Source of the DNA: Flammulina velutipes
Lineage: Eukaryota > Basidiomycota > Agaricomycetes > Agaricales > Physalacriaceae
Direction of reading: 5' to 3'
DNA length: 64,000 nt
Assembly: GCA_011800155.1 (NCBI GenBank)
Contig: CM022369.1
Location: 3,100,001 to 3,164,000 of the forward strand
The translations under genes and the position numbers were made by a program. Under the pieces are notes generated by a model. The model did no database searches and was not told the DNA's origin. It saw only the letters and a list, made by a program, of their open reading frames with translations. Of the stretch, positions 24,785 to 36,505 are shown one piece after another (position 1 is the stretch's first letter; every line of letters begins with the position of its first letter).

Positions 24785-26261
24785 ATGGACACCTCGTCAA
24801 CTTCGAGAGGCAAGTATGGCACCTCTTCCCTAGGATGTCCAATCTGACCATGCACATTCATAAGCAGCTGACTGGGAGCCTTCGAGCGGAGAAATCAACG
24901 TACCATTCATTGTGGCTTTTGACGTCTTGATGATACTTGGGTTCTTCCTGATTGCAATCACCCTCGCTCCAGCCCTCATCTCCTCACGCATCCGGCGAAT
25001 GAAAACTTGGTTTGCTATGATGGTATCTGGGCAGATGTACTGCCTATCATTTATTATCATCATTGGCTTCCAGAGTGGTCCTCAGCCTGCATTTGCGCAA
25101 TGTCTACTACAAACGTGCCTAATCTACTGCGCACCGATACTGTTAGTCTCGTCGTTGTTTCCCGTTGTGATATCACTGATGTACTTCGTTTTAGGACCGC
25201 CTCTTACACACTGGCATTCATCGTCGAGGTAAGCCATCTGCTCGTTTCACAATCAGTTGGTACTAGCGCCCCCACAGCTATTCGACTCGTTATATAGACT
25301 TGCAACACGACCCGATGACGCACTCAAATCTCGCGCCTCTTTCTGGGTCAGTATGCTCAACGTTCATAGGAAGCGCACTTCTTAAATTAGAACAGAGTCT
25401 TGTCTTACCTGTGCTCCTGTACATTGTGGTCTTCATCCTTGTCCTTGTGGTAAGCCCCCTGTATGAAGATTCTCCAGAGATTCCATAACATCCTTATCAG
25501 TCCGGTCTTCAGAGGCCTGAAACGATTGAACGAGATGCGTCCTACGTGTTCTGTCATAGCACACTGGCTTTTCCGTACGTTAAATAGGCTCCCCAGCGCC
25601 ACTACTGATCAAGTTTTATGTGTTTAGTGGCTATGTCACTGCTTTGATCGTTTTCTTCGAGTTCACTGCCATGATGGTGCTGGAAGGTGAATTTATGTCG
25701 ATATCTCAGCGAGAAAGTCATCCTAATTCCTCAATAGCCATCATGTTTTACATGTTTTCCTCCCTCCGAGTCGACAGAAAGGACAATGGGAATGTGCCCG
25801 AGCACAAATTCTGGAACCAGAATTTACTAATCCGAACCACTATATTCTCCATCTACACTGGCTTTAGTGCCTTGTAAGTCTCCAATTTCGCATACTGCCT
25901 GGAGATAATAACCCCAATTACAGTGTCAGCGCGTTTGTACTACTGTCACCAAACACTGTTCCGCTGATGGGATGGGTATTCATGCTGACTTTACGTGAGT
26001 TGCTCTCATGGGAAAACATGACGAGGCTGACAGCATTCAGCGCCAATCGTAGCCGTTCTTGCATTCGGGACTCAAGCGGTCAGTCTACCCACAATAATTT
26101 GTTCATTGATATTAACGTTCTGGAAGGATATTTACCAATTTTACCTGTCTGCTTGGAGGAGGTTGTTTGAGAACTCCAGAATACGTTACAAGACAGTCAG
26201 GCGGAGGAGCATAAAGATAGAGTGTACCCAGGTTCAGGAATATTCTGTGGACCGAGTCTAA
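24785..26261 (+). CDS. Seven-transmembrane receptor-like protein (mushroom GPCR-like family)
   Basis: Assembled from about eight exons. The best start is ATG 24785 (MDTSSTSR) followed by a GC-AG intron (donor AG|GCAAGT at about 24810, acceptor near 24860). That joins in frame to ADWEPSSGEINVPFIVAFDV. Splicing recovers seven hydrophobic segments: INVPFIVAFDVLMILGFFLI, WFAMMVSGQMYCLSF.., the QTCLIYCAPIL..TLAFIVEL segment, VLPVLLYIVVFILVLV, GYVTALIVFFEFTAMMV, IFSIYTGFSALVSAFVLL and WVFMLTL..APIVAVLAF. A basic cytoplasmic tail (WRRLF..RRRSIK) ends at TAA 26259-26261. Order and loops match the 7TM proteins common in Agaricomycetes. Ligand and signalling partner are unknown. Confidence 0.65.
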
Positions 26262-26324
26262 TATCCCGAGTATCATTTTCCAGCTCCTTTCAGGCTCTGT
26301 GAGGAGCCCTCTATCCCATATCCC

Positions 26325-26336
26325 TATTTAAATATA
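26325..26336 (+). promoter_or_regulatory. TATA-like element
   Basis: TATTTAAATATA lies about 100 bp before the ATG of the TPR-DnaJ gene at 26437. Confidence 0.4.
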
Positions 26337-26436
26337 CCCTTCTTTCCTACGCCACACTTGATTGTTTGGCGACAATGTTTGTTTGTAACATGGCTAACGC
26401 CAAATCCGTCAAATTTGAACTTGACGTTTTGTCAAG

Positions 26437-28300
26437 ATGGTCAGTAAGAAAACGAAATTGGCGCGTCGAGCAGCCAAAGAGGCCGAAGTTGAGTAAGTAT
26501 TCACTGATAGCGCCGGAGACAATGGTAGATTGACATGGATTGAACAGATCCAGCGATACCGTCAATAGTATTCCGCCACCGTCCGCCTCTGAATCACCGT
26601 CTCCAGAGCAGTCTCCGGAGCCTGAGCTGGAGGATCCTATGGTCCGCGCGGAGAGAGAAAAGGAGCAGGGAAACAATGCCTTCCGAGGAAAGAGATACGC
26701 AGAGGCTATCGAGCGGTATACCCAGGCCATAGGTTAGGCGCTCTCTATCCCTTCATTTCGCGCTAACAACCAGCCTAGAATTACAACCATCTGAACCATC
26801 CTATTACACCAACCGGGCTGCGTCTAACATGGCTCTGAAGCGCTTCCGAAAAGCCTTGGACGATTGCCAGCATGCCGCCACTCTCCAGTCTGCGGCGCCG
26901 TCTCCAAAAACCCTTCTGCGTCTGGCTCGATGTCAAGCGGCACTCGGTCTCGTCACACCTGCTTTATCTACCCTAAATACCGTCCAGCCGCAAGACGACG
27001 CTGTGTCACAACTGAAGAAAAAGATTAATGAGCTCGAATCCCACCTACGCAACCTCGAATCCGCCCGTCAAAGAAAAGACTGGGCTATGGGGCGCCTTTG
27101 TCTGGACAAGTGCATGCAGAACATCGAGGCAGAGAACGTAGAAGTGCCGGTAGATTGGAGGATATGGAAGGTCGAGATGGAGCTGGCAAAAGGCAATTGG
27201 GAAGCGGCTAGCCATGCTGCAAAGTGCGTCCAACTACGATGTGTTCCATCCTCAGTTTCACTGACCTTTTCGTCAGTGATGCACTTCGGTTACATCCCAA
27301 TTCACCAGAAGTTTTGTCGCTTCGCGGACTCGTGCTGTTCCTCGAAGGAAAGCTTCCTAGTGCTACCACCCACGCGGCGAATGCGCTGCGGCTAGACCCA
27401 TCGTACGCGCCTGCTATGCGTCTGCGCAAGCGGATAAAAGACGTCGAACGCCTCAAGGACGAGGGCAACACGGCCTTCAAAAATGGACAATTACAAACTG
27501 CCATCGACAAATACACAGAAGCCATCGACCGGATTGGTTCGGAAGAAGAAGAGGGTAAAGGTGGCCAGATACGCGCCACTCTCCTCTCAAACCGTGCTAC
27601 AACACTTGTCAAGGTGCATATCGTTTCTTCTCCATGGTGTACGACATATTAACCCGTTTTCAAGCTTAACAAGCATGAAGAAGCGCTACAGGACATCGAA
27701 GCCTCTCTGGTCCTCTCATCACGGTCTTTCAAGGCTCATCGAACTCGCGCGCGTATCAACCTACATCTTGAGAGATACGAGCAGGCCGTTCAGGATTACA
27801 AAAACGCCATTCAACATGCCCAGGACGATGTTGGCATTTCGAGTGATCGCGATGTTCGGGAGCTGAAGTCCGACTTGAAGAAGGCGGAGGCCGCATTGAA
27901 GCGGAGCAAGACCAAGGATTACTACAAGATCCTTAACCTGGCACGCGACTGCAGCGAGATTGAGATCAAGAAGGCGTATAGGAAGGAGAGTCTGAAGCAT
28001 CACCCTGATAAAGGTGGTGATGAGGAGAAGTTCAAGCTCGTGGTAGAGGCACATAGTGTGTTGTCTGACCCGCAGAGGAGAGAACGGTATGACCTGGGTG
28101 ACGATGAGGATGGGCTGAACGATGGCGAAGGATTCGGTGGGATGGGCGGGATGGGAGGAATGAATCAGGCTGATTTGGCGAATCTGTTTGCTCAATTCTC
28201 TGGTGGCGGTGGTGGAGGGCCGTTCGGTGGCGGCGGCGGAGGTCCAGGTAGAGGGTTTGGGCATTCCCACGGCGGGTACTCGCATGGCTTCTCTTTCTAG
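26437..28300 (+). CDS. TPR-DnaJ co-chaperone (DNAJC7/TPR2-like)
   Basis: A cytosolic co-chaperone expected to link Hsp70 and Hsp90. The ATG at 26437 encodes a basic start (MVSKKTKLARRAAKEA), then an acidic Pro/Ser segment. TPR repeats follow in two groups, with family-like helices EREKEQGNNAFRGKRYAEAIERYTQAI and LKDEGNTAFKNGQLQTAIDKYTEAI separated by YTNRAASNMALKRF-type turns. The J domain sits near the C-terminus (27930-28100): DYYKILNLARDCSEIEIKKAYRK, with the catalytic HPD tripeptide in KHHPDKGG. The tail is Gly/His/Phe-rich and ends GYSHGFSF. The order TPR then J domain is diagnostic for DNAJC7-like proteins. Introns occur near 26492-26547, 26734-26776, 27223-27277 and 27614-27664. Confidence 0.88.
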
Positions 28301-28433
28301 ATTTCATGTAACTCCTACTAATATATTTGCTGTTGTCTTTCTCTTTCGTACTTTGTTCTGACTTGCTTGATCATCGCTGATCTTAATTTGGCCTCAGTCC
28401 TTCTTAATTTCCCACCATGACATCGACTTGAAC

Positions 28434-29575
28434 ATGTCTTCAATCAAACTCTTGCTACGCGACTCTAACAAGTCTATCTCTCTGCGTCACTTTCGTTTTG
28501 AAGAGGATGCCATGGAGAACATCGCCGCGAAACGATTGGTACCTCTCACAGATCTGGCTGGATCCCCTGCAGACATCGTTGAAATCCCCGGTCGGCCTCT
28601 CATTAACAATTGGGATGGCCATCCTTACGAAATCTCAATCGCAGAGGCGGCCTCCTGGGGCATAGAGCTGAAGACACCATCTACCATCTTCTTCCGTGGA
28701 TTTTGCGGTGCGAACGAAAACAAAAGGGATCTTTGCATCAAGTTTGCTTTTAATGTCGAAAAACTCGTGGACAACAGGATGGAAGATGACTTGGATGAGG
28801 AGGACGACTTGGATAAAGAAGATGACTTTGATGTGGAAGATGCAGGAGATGGATTCCAGGCGAAAGAAGCTCTCCTCAACGACGCCGCGTTCCATATACA
28901 ATGCCTTTCGCGTGTGGGGGGAGATATCGTTCCACAGCTGTACGGAGTATGGCGCGCGAGCACGGACTGGGCTGGTGAGATTATCTGCAGCATCTTCCAA
29001 TGGGGTGGAGTGCCGTGGAGTCAACTAGCTGGTGGCCCCCACGACACCCTAGAGAACAAGTACGTTGACACAATATCGCGTGGCGTCGACACTCATCATT
29101 CGATAGACTCTTCGTTGCCGAGACATTTGCAAAGCTACACGACAACAATGTAGTTCACAGACAACTGATGTATAAGAACGACGTGCGGCATATCCTATTC
29201 GATATCGAGCGGAAGAAATGCCTCATTGTCGACTTTGCTCTAGCCGGCGTGCATAAATGCAAACGTAAATTTCCCATGCGAGTACTGGACGCATTCATCG
29301 ACGTGATTGGCGGCCCTGGATGCCTGGAGCTAGCTAACATCTCTTTATTGTTGAACTTGATGCCTCATGGTCCATCCAAACAATGTACGTGTGAAACGCC
29401 ATCTCAACCTCAACTACTGTACGCTCAGATAACTGACAATGAATGCTATCTAGGTGTACCGGGAACTGTGACGTATGATGCTTTGGCGTTTTTCGACAAG
29501 TATCAACAAGATCATCCTGAGGCGACTCACGCGGAAGTCTTGAATGCTCAATATCTCGCTTTCTACAGTGACTGA
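28434..29575 (+). CDS. Pseudokinase-like protein, paralogue 1
   Basis: Starts at ATG 28434 (MSSIKLLLRD). An intron near 29060-29110 joins the N-terminal half to the exon with LFVAETFAKLHDNNVVHRQLM, and a second near 29384-29450 joins to VPGTVTYDALAFFDKYQQ. The block LH-x4-VVHRQ..DVRHILFD..CLIVDFALAGVHKC matches the catalytic and metal loops of fungal protein-kinase-like folds. However, the catalytic Asp of the H-x-D loop is Gln, the following Asn position is His, and DFG is DFA. Phosphotransfer activity is therefore doubtful. An acidic DDLDEED repeat (around residues 120-140) is absent from its paralogue at 32592-33638. Substrate and role are unknown. Confidence 0.65.
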
Positions 29576-29680
29576 GGACAGTACTAGACCTTTCGCATTG
29601 TTCTAATTACTCCGCCTCTCGGGTAGATCCTTACATTATGACTAGCCAGCTTGAGTCCATTTAAAAATAAAGATTGCGTG

Positions 29681-31147
29681 CTAAATATTCCAGTTCAAGT
29701 GCTTGCGGTTCACCTCATACTTAAAATTACGCCCATCCCTACCATTGTTGTATCGTTCCAGCCATACCCAAGCCCAGTTAGGTGGATCATCCTCATCCTC
29801 ATCCTCCAATAGATCATCGAGAGACTCCAAGTCCGAGTCGTCGTCTGGTATGACAGGTAGATCATCAAAATATCCGTTATCAACGTGGGTGAGGAGGAGA
29901 GAGGAGGCCAAAGAAAATCCTTTCGAGCTTGTATCGGTATCGCGGTCTTCGGCGTGTTTAGCACGGGGAATTTCGAACGAGTCTGTGATGTCGTGTTCGT
30001 GTTCGAAATCTCCGCCGTCGTCGTCGGTATCTTCTTCTGGCAATTCGCCGATGAAGGGCAAAGGACTGTGCATTCGGAAGAGCGGAGGCGGGCAGATCCT
30101 TTCGAGATCAATGGTGCGGCGCTCGGTCAAGATATCCCGACCGTCGTCAGTTAGGTTGTATCCATCGTGAGAAGGGCCGCTGGCTACCGGAATGTCATTA
30201 GGGGAAATGTCGCGGTCTTCGTCGTCGTTGTGAATGTGCTCTTCTCTGAGATCTGGCCATAAATTGTAGGGACGTTGGTAGTCGTACTGGCGTTCATCAT
30301 GTAGGTTGCTCAGAGAAATATTCTTGAGCAGCATGAGGCGGGAGGATAGAGAAGGAGGCGAGTAAGGCTCGGATAATGAGATTGAATTCCCGCCAAGGTC
30401 GGGAAATAATGGCGAAGATGTCGCGTCTGAGCTATCCGTCGTCGAATCTGGCGTGGATGGAGTAGAGACTTCGCTGGAGACAGACTCTGACGACGTATTA
30501 TCCAATGAAAAGAAGCCTCGCCAGATGTAGATGGAATTATCAGGAGATGGTCCTAGGGAGAGCGCGGCGTTCAAGCTCTCCTGATCGACGCTGGGAGACT
30601 TCGCTGCGCTAGGGATTCCGAGTCTCGGAGTACTGATACTGACGTCCTTAGAGCCTGCTATGTCGATGACTCCATCTGATGAGTCCACAAGTGGCACACG
30701 AGTATCAGACTTCGACACATGTGGCGTACTAGGAGGGTAGATGTCGTTCGTGATGCGAGGCGTCTGAGTGTGCAATAGAGGGTTGATATTCGGGCGTGCC
30801 AGAGACTCCCCAATCGCACGGGATATGTCGCATTGAGATGGAGAAATGTGGTGGGATAGAGGAACGCCATTGGGAGAGATTGAAGCGTCAGAGTCGTGAT
30901 CGTCTTGAAAAGTGCTGCTCGGAATTTTAATAGTAATCCTACGACTTTCAGCCGGCGACGAAGACCCGGAGGGTTCATTCGAGCTCCCGTCAAAATTGAA
31001 TGATAAGTTTAAGAAAATTGGCAAGCCCTCTGGGTTATCCGTCGCTGATGGTGCAGGTTTCTCACTATCGTCGTCCGATGAGTAGTAGTTTTCCAGAGTG
31101 AAGGAAGATCTCAGAGGGGAAGCTATTATGAGGGAGATATCAGACAT
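29681..31147 (-). CDS. Acidic Ser-rich protein, unrecognised
   Basis: A single long minus-strand frame. The ATG at 31147 (MSDISLIIASPLRSSFTLE) is my preferred start. In-frame ATGs at 31203 and 31375 would extend it. The protein is rich in Ser, Pro and Asp, with SPS/SPP patches and a strongly acidic stretch near the C-terminus (DDDSDLESLDDLLEDEDEDD). That stretch is followed by a compact aromatic/basic end, PPNWAWVWLERYNNGRDG, and the stop TAG at 29681-29683. The C-terminal block looks folded and may be the conserved part. No family is recognised. Confidence 0.6.
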   Translation of the reverse strand: MSDISLIIASPLRSSFTLENYYSSDDDSEKPAPSATDNPEGLPIFLNLSFNFDGSSNEPSGSSSPAESRRITIKIPSSTFQDDHDSDASISPNGVPLSHHISPSQCDISRAIGESLARPNINPLLHTQTPRITNDIYPPSTPHVSKSDTRVPLVDSSDGVIDIAGSKDVSISTPRLGIPSAAKSPSVDQESLNAALSLGPSPDNSIYIWRGFFSLDNTSSESVSSEVSTPSTPDSTTDSSDATSSPLFPDLGGNSISLSEPYSPPSLSSRLMLLKNISLSNLHDERQYDYQRPYNLWPDLREEHIHNDDEDRDISPNDIPVASGPSHDGYNLTDDGRDILTERRTIDLERICPPPLFRMHSPLPFIGELPEEDTDDDGGDFEHEHDITDSFEIPRAKHAEDRDTDTSSKGFSLASSLLLTHVDNGYFDDLPVIPDDDSDLESLDDLLEDEDEDDPPNWAWVWLERYNNGRDGRNFKYEVNRKHLNWNI

Positions 31148-31690
31148 GTTCACAAGTAATGTGGCGCAGACCCTACGTTGGAGTGGCAGTGATGAAGTGG
31201 GCATGAGTGGCTGGTTAGATGGGAGGAAGCTAGGTTGGAGGATGGTATTTATGAAGCGCCCAAGACCCAGATTTGGCTTTGTTGTTCTCGAGGACAATTG
31301 CAGTCCACCACAGAAGACAAGGGAAATGATGGTTGCGAAGCTTTGATCTCCTGTTGACGCTGGGTCGTGAACCATATGCTCAACTGCTGTGAAGTGTGAG
31401 AACCAAGCATATCTGGATAATAAGCGCTAAGCCTTCTCATTTGAGGAGATCTGAGAGCGAAGTAGAATAACCTAACGGATCCGGAAGGACCTCTCCGATT
31501 TCGTTCGCTAGGCGGAATCCAGGAAACAACATGTCCAATGGCCTTCGAAGACGCCCTCCCAGTGGTGTAGAAAGAGGTAGGTCTGTTGAAGTCGCATAGC
31601 GTGAGTTCAGGATCCATGTTAGGATCGTCGTCGTCTAAGATCTAAAGGCACGGGCCGATCTCCCGACGATTCTTGACACTTACAATCATC
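31148..31690. other. Divergent promoter region
   Basis: About 540 bp between the divergent starts of the acidic protein (minus) and the nicotinamidase (plus). A CATAAATA element on the minus strand near 31250 could serve the left gene. No other gene is visible. Confidence 0.4.
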
Positions 31691-32440
31691 ATGGCTTCAG
31701 CCCGTCCTTCTACATTCACACCTGCTCTGCTCGTTATTGACATGCAAAATGATTTTTGCCCTCCAGTGCGCTGTCTAGCATTAACTAAATTAAACTGAGG
31801 ACCTTAAGCTCGCAAGTAGGCCGGCTCCCTCGCCGTAACGGGAGGTCGGGATATCATCCCCTTCATAAACGAGCTCTTATCCCTCCCTTCTTTCGTCAAG
31901 AAGATTGTCACAAAGGACTATCATCCCAAAGACCACATCTCCTTTGCGTCAAACCACCCATCTCCAAATAACACACCGTTCACGTCGTTCGCCACAGTCG
32001 TCAACCCACTCAACCCCGAAGAATCGTACGAAACTCGATTGTGGCCTGACCACTGTGTGCAAGGAACACCTGGTGCAGACCTTGTCGACGATCTGGAAGT
32101 CGCCAAAGCTGATGAGGTCATCGAGAAGGGGAAAGATAAGCGCGTCGAGATGTATTCCGTGTTCTATGACCCCTTCAAGGTGAGCAATAGCGGAACAACG
32201 GACATTTTGAAAGCTGGTGGCATCACCTGGGTCTACGTAGTGGGCTTAGCACTTGACTACTGCGTCAAAGCGAGTGCTCTGGATGCTAGGAAAGAGGGAT
32301 TCGAGGTGGTTGTCATTCGCGAGGGATCGAGGGCTGTTGATAGCTCTGAGGAGAACGTCAAGAGAGTGGAGGAGGAACTGCACTCCTTTGGCGTTAGATT
32401 CGTCTCGAAGAATGATGACGAAGTCCGATGGTTGTTCTGA
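31691..32440 (+). CDS. PNC1: Nicotinamidase
   Basis: An isochorismatase-fold hydrolase that converts nicotinamide to nicotinic acid in the NAD salvage pathway. The ATG at 31691 and the single intron at 31766-31819 (54 bp) give a protein of 231 residues, close to fungal Pnc1 in length. The catalytic Asp is in LLVIDMQNDF (residue 17). Metal-binding DYH is at residues 58-60, and the third metal His lies in LWPDHCVQGTPGADL. A catalytic Lys lies in the DKRVEMYSVFYDPF region. The nucleophilic Cys is in VVGLALDYCVKAS. All key positions are present, so the enzyme should be active. It sits between two inverted pseudokinase-like paralogues with no obvious functional link. Confidence 0.92.
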
Positions 32441-32591
32441 GAATAGACTCTTGTATTACATTCGAAATACTTAAACTGTACGGTACGCTGCTAGAAATTA
32501 CGGAAGGATATAATATCGAGCGCCTTGACTCGTTCTCTTGCCATGCCTCTAGAGTAGAACGAGGTTGGAGCTCTACTTTAATCTTAGTCCC

Positions 32592-33638
32592 TTAGTCGTT
32601 GTAAAAAGCAAGATATTGAGCATTCAAGACTTCCAAGTGAGTCGCCTCGGGATGCTCTTGCTGGAACTTGTCAAAGAACGCAAAAGCGTCATAAATTACG
32701 GTGCCTGGTACGCCTAGATTCCATTGTCAGCTATCTGAGTGTTGTCGGAGTAGAGATGGACGTACATCGTTTAGATACTTGAGGCATCAAATTCAACATG
32801 TAGGAGACATCGGCTAGTTCACAGCATCCATTGCTCGGTCCGCCTATGAATGCGTCCAGTAATCTCATGGGAAATCTGCGTTCACATTTATGCACATCGC
32901 CTTGCGCAAAGTCGACAATGAGGCATTTCTTCCGTTCGACGTCGAAGAGAATGTGTCGCATGTCTGCCTCATGCATCATTTGTCTGTGAACTACGTTGTT
33001 GTCGTGTAGCTTTGCAAATGTCTCGGCAACGAGGAGTCTATCGAATGATAAGGCTCGACGCCACGCAAAATTATATTAACGTACTTGTTCTCCATGGTAT
33101 CGTGGGGGCCACCAGCAAGTTGATTCCACGGCACTCCACCCCATTGGAAGATGCTGCAGATAATCTCACCAGCCCAGTCCGTACTCGCGCGCCATACTCC
33201 GTACAGCTGTGGAACGATATCTCCCCCCACACGCGAAAGGCACAGAAGGTGGACCGCAGCGTCCTCGAGGAGGGACTCTTTTGCATCGAAGCCATCCCCC
33301 CTCTTGTTGTCCACGAGTTTCTCGACATTGCAAGCGAACTTGACGCAAAGATCCCTTTTGTTGTCGTTCGCTCCACAGAATCCACGGAAGAAGATGGCAG
33401 ATGGTGTGTTCCACTCTATATTCCATGAAGCCGCCTCTGCGATTGAAATTTCCGAAGGATAGCCTTCCCAGCTGTTGATGAGAGGGCGACCGGGGATTTC
33501 AACAATGTGCGCAGGGGATCCAGCCAGATCTGTGAGTATCAATTTCTTCGCTGCGATCTCGAGGTCGTCCTCTCGGAAACAAAAGGGGCGCAAAGACATA
33601 GACTTGTTAGAGTCGCGTAGCAAGAGTTCTATGGTCAT
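32592..33638 (-). CDS. Pseudokinase-like protein, paralogue 2
   Basis: The inverted paralogue of 28434-29575. The chosen start is ATG 33638 (MTIELLLRDSNKS), aligning with the paralogue start. The introns are at equivalent places (about 33010-33075 and 32715-32760). The kinase-like block reads LHDNNVVHRQMM..DMRHILFD..CLIVDFAQGDVHKC, with the same loss of the catalytic Asp (HRQ) and of DFG. The two proteins share long identical stretches such as GGDIVPQLYGVWRASTDW. The acidic insertion of paralogue 1 is replaced here by a short KRGDGFDA. Stop TAA is at 32592-32594. Function is unknown. Confidence 0.65.
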
Positions 33639-35335
33639 TATGCCTTTTGTTACTTGAGTGTCAAGTGAAGGGAAGAGTTTCTTCGCTCGGCAAGCACCAC
33701 CAAACAGACGCGTCGCGCTCACGGCTTATGAGTACACAGTCAATAAAAAATGCATACTGTCTCCTGAGTCCCTGGCCGTGGATATAACTTTCAGATAGCG
33801 TCCGTTTTTAACACAACCATTGCCATAATTCCCTTCCCCTCTACCACCGTGAAAAGGCTAAGAAGAACGACATGGTCAGGCCGCGCCATGCATTGGCATA
33901 AGTATGGTAATAATTTCATTGAAATGCTAACTTCAATTGTGGCGGCGCTGTTGGTCCGGATCCCGGACCGTTCTAGCTGTTGACCACGTTTGCGGTTGAA
34001 CGGTTGGACCATGACGACGACCATGATTTCAGATTCGGACTTTCCTTGTGTCAACAATCCCACACCGACTCGCAGCCAACGCGGGTACACGAGTAGTGTG
34101 GTTACGCTCAGGGATCAGGGATACCATCTAATCCAGCTACATGCTACATTTGATCACGGTAAGGCTACAGAGTACATTCTGCGTATTATGGTCAATCTTA
34201 CAGTCTACTCATCAGTTACTTCCTGTAGTAATCACGACAATCAGATCATTGGTTGCAATATATTTGCAGAAAATGGTTACTCTTGTCTCCTCGTCCCAAG
34301 TTCTCCGTCGAACCCGACCCTCCCTTGTCACTATGCCGCTTTCAGACGCTATACGCGTCTAGCCTTGGCTGACGACATCGCGTCTTTTTACTTACCGATT
34401 GATTTCGTAAGTACACATAACCAAAACCAATTGCGCCACATTTATGTTAACCTGCGCATCATAATTTAGAACACCTCATCCTTCTTCTGAAGGCCCCCAA
34501 TAGCCGATGAACCCTTTCACAGTACTATGTAAGGACACTTAAATTGTTGGTAATTGCTTAGTCTCGACCTCCACTCTTCTCACCCTTTCAACCATGCCCC
34601 AAATGGCTGGCTGACACTAACAGGCTCATTTTTTCCAACTAAATCCGCACGTTCGCCTCTCTGATTCCGGCGAAGTTCAATCACCTCCTAGAACATGTGT
34701 CTTCCAATGGAGACTTTATATTCCTCTGTAAACTCGAGGCAAAGGATTTGCTATGGTATAGCATGGATTTTTTTGTTTGCAACTCTATGTAACATGTAAG
34801 TGCTTCATGTCAAAATTGCAGTACTCTAAGACGATTTTGTGTCAAAGGATTGACTTGATAGCTTTTGCGCGTTATGGATAGTGATCCGCCTAACCGACAA
34901 CACAGCTTCTTGTTGACCGTGACTTGCGCCTAGTCTCCGACAGAGTAGGAAAACCCGGGACGTACCAGGCGGGGACTTGGAACCGCAGTGCCTCCTTGCA
35001 CTCGCCGCCAAGGCCGCTAGAATGGTTCAACAAACATGTCATACACATTTCTCTCCACTTTGACAGCCATCCACCCCAACGTCAACACACGGAGACAAAA
35101 TCTATGCGATATACTGGCTCTCGGACTTGTCCGTGCAAACATATTCAATTCGCCGTCCTGGGGCGCAAATACGGGCACGGAAATTACGTTCTTTCGCTTA
35201 TTCCCCGCGTAGCATCATCACCAGGATGGCAGGATCTGTCTATCAGCTCAAACACGAGTCTGCACTGCTATGCACTACTATATAATGTTCAGCCACCGAT
35301 TGTTTGCAAGTCGTCACACAGGATCATGTTCACCT
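33639..35335. other. Long intergenic region
   Basis: About 1.7 kb between divergent genes. There are only short frames without recognisable protein character. I see no LTR, terminal inverted repeat or tRNA in it. Confidence 0.4.
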
Positions 35336-36204
35336 CTTTCTCAACCAAGAATCCTAGCAAATCCCACTCTCAGCCAGCAACGTTCAAACGACAACGACGC
35401 GTCTCAGTAGCATGTACGAATTGTCGGAGCCGTAAAATTCGCGTACGTGTTTTATATTTTATCCGACGCGTTCGACTAGCTAATTTTATATGTTCTAGTG
35501 CATACAAAGCTATGAAGACTCAGAAGTCGGAAGCAAGGCTCGAGAGAAACCATGTCAGCGATGTACTAAACGCAAGCTGGCATGCGAGTACCTACCTATT
35601 GGACCCGAATCGGAGTCTTATCCAGAAGATGCGTCTCCAAGTGGTCACACCACGGAGCCATCCGTGACTTACTGGACGGACGCGTCGATGTCTAACACTG
35701 GCGTGGGTGGCTTCCTATTACCCGATTTCTCCAGCACACCCATAAAAGCTCCGCCGCCGCCGCGCCGCCAAACGAACGAGCCCTACACTATACCATCTTC
35801 TCGAAAGCCAGCAGGACCTGACCAGTACCATGTCTCACCAGACGCGTATCCATCGCATCCTTACCCACATATCCAACACTCTCAATCCCAACCATATCAC
35901 GCCACACAATCTCAAACCCACTATCAGCCCCATCGTTCCCAGTACTACGCCCAAAATGATGGCGCATACATCCCGCGGCAGCCATGGACACCTGTAGGGA
36001 ATGTCAGCCATACTATGCGTAGACCTGGTGATAGCCAATATTTTGATCCATCGAGGTGTGTTACATCTCTTCTGTGCATGAAACAGCAATTAACGGTGCT
36101 ATAATCATAGCGGAAACACGAATCAATGGCAATTGATGATGGCTTCTCAACACTACGAAGATGTCACTCAAGCACAATGGCAATCTCAAGGCCGACCATC
36201 GTAG
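35336..36204 (+). CDS. Zn2Cys6 fungal-type transcription factor
   Basis: A short zinc-cluster regulator. The ATG at 35336 encodes a basic N-terminus, then CTNCRSRKIRC, split by an intron at 35443-35498 just before the third Cys. After a linker comes PCQRCTKRKLACEY. Together these give the six Cys of a binuclear Zn2Cys6 DNA-binding domain (C-x2-C-x6-C, linker, C-x2-C-x6-C). The rest is Pro/Gln/Tyr/His-rich and disordered (repeated HSQSQPYHATQSQTHYQ-like text). A final intron near 36058-36112 leads to the end QWQSQGRPS, stop 36202-36204. There is no fungal_trans middle homology region, so it is a minimal regulator. Target genes are not apparent. Confidence 0.85.
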
Positions 36205-36505
36205 GATCTAGAGTAACACCATCAAACGAGATAGAAACACGACCATTATGACGATATGATAGCTTGGCTGTAGCCTAAAAGCATTGGTACGAGAGACTTG
36301 TTTTAATTATGCTTGGATATATCTTAGAGTAGACGCATCCGTATTTCCTCACATGAGTATACCTTTGCCCAGTTTCCATAGTTCTCCGAAGCTGCCCTCA
36401 CCGAGAAGCGCGTCTGAGCGAGGTCCCAACATCTCATCAGAAGATATGTCAAGTTGAACCAGTGTTAAGAACACCGCTATAGCATTTCCCGTTACAACCG
36501 GATTA
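36205..36505. other. Convergent intergenic spacer
   Basis: About 300 bp between the stop of the zinc-cluster gene and the stop of the minus-strand DUF4139 gene. It probably holds both 3' ends. No further feature is seen. Confidence 0.4.

Noticed and set aside
29703..30170. Ser-rich + strand open frame
   Set aside because: Antisense shadow of the acidic Ser-rich minus-strand gene. Its composition mirrors Asp/Glu codons read backwards.
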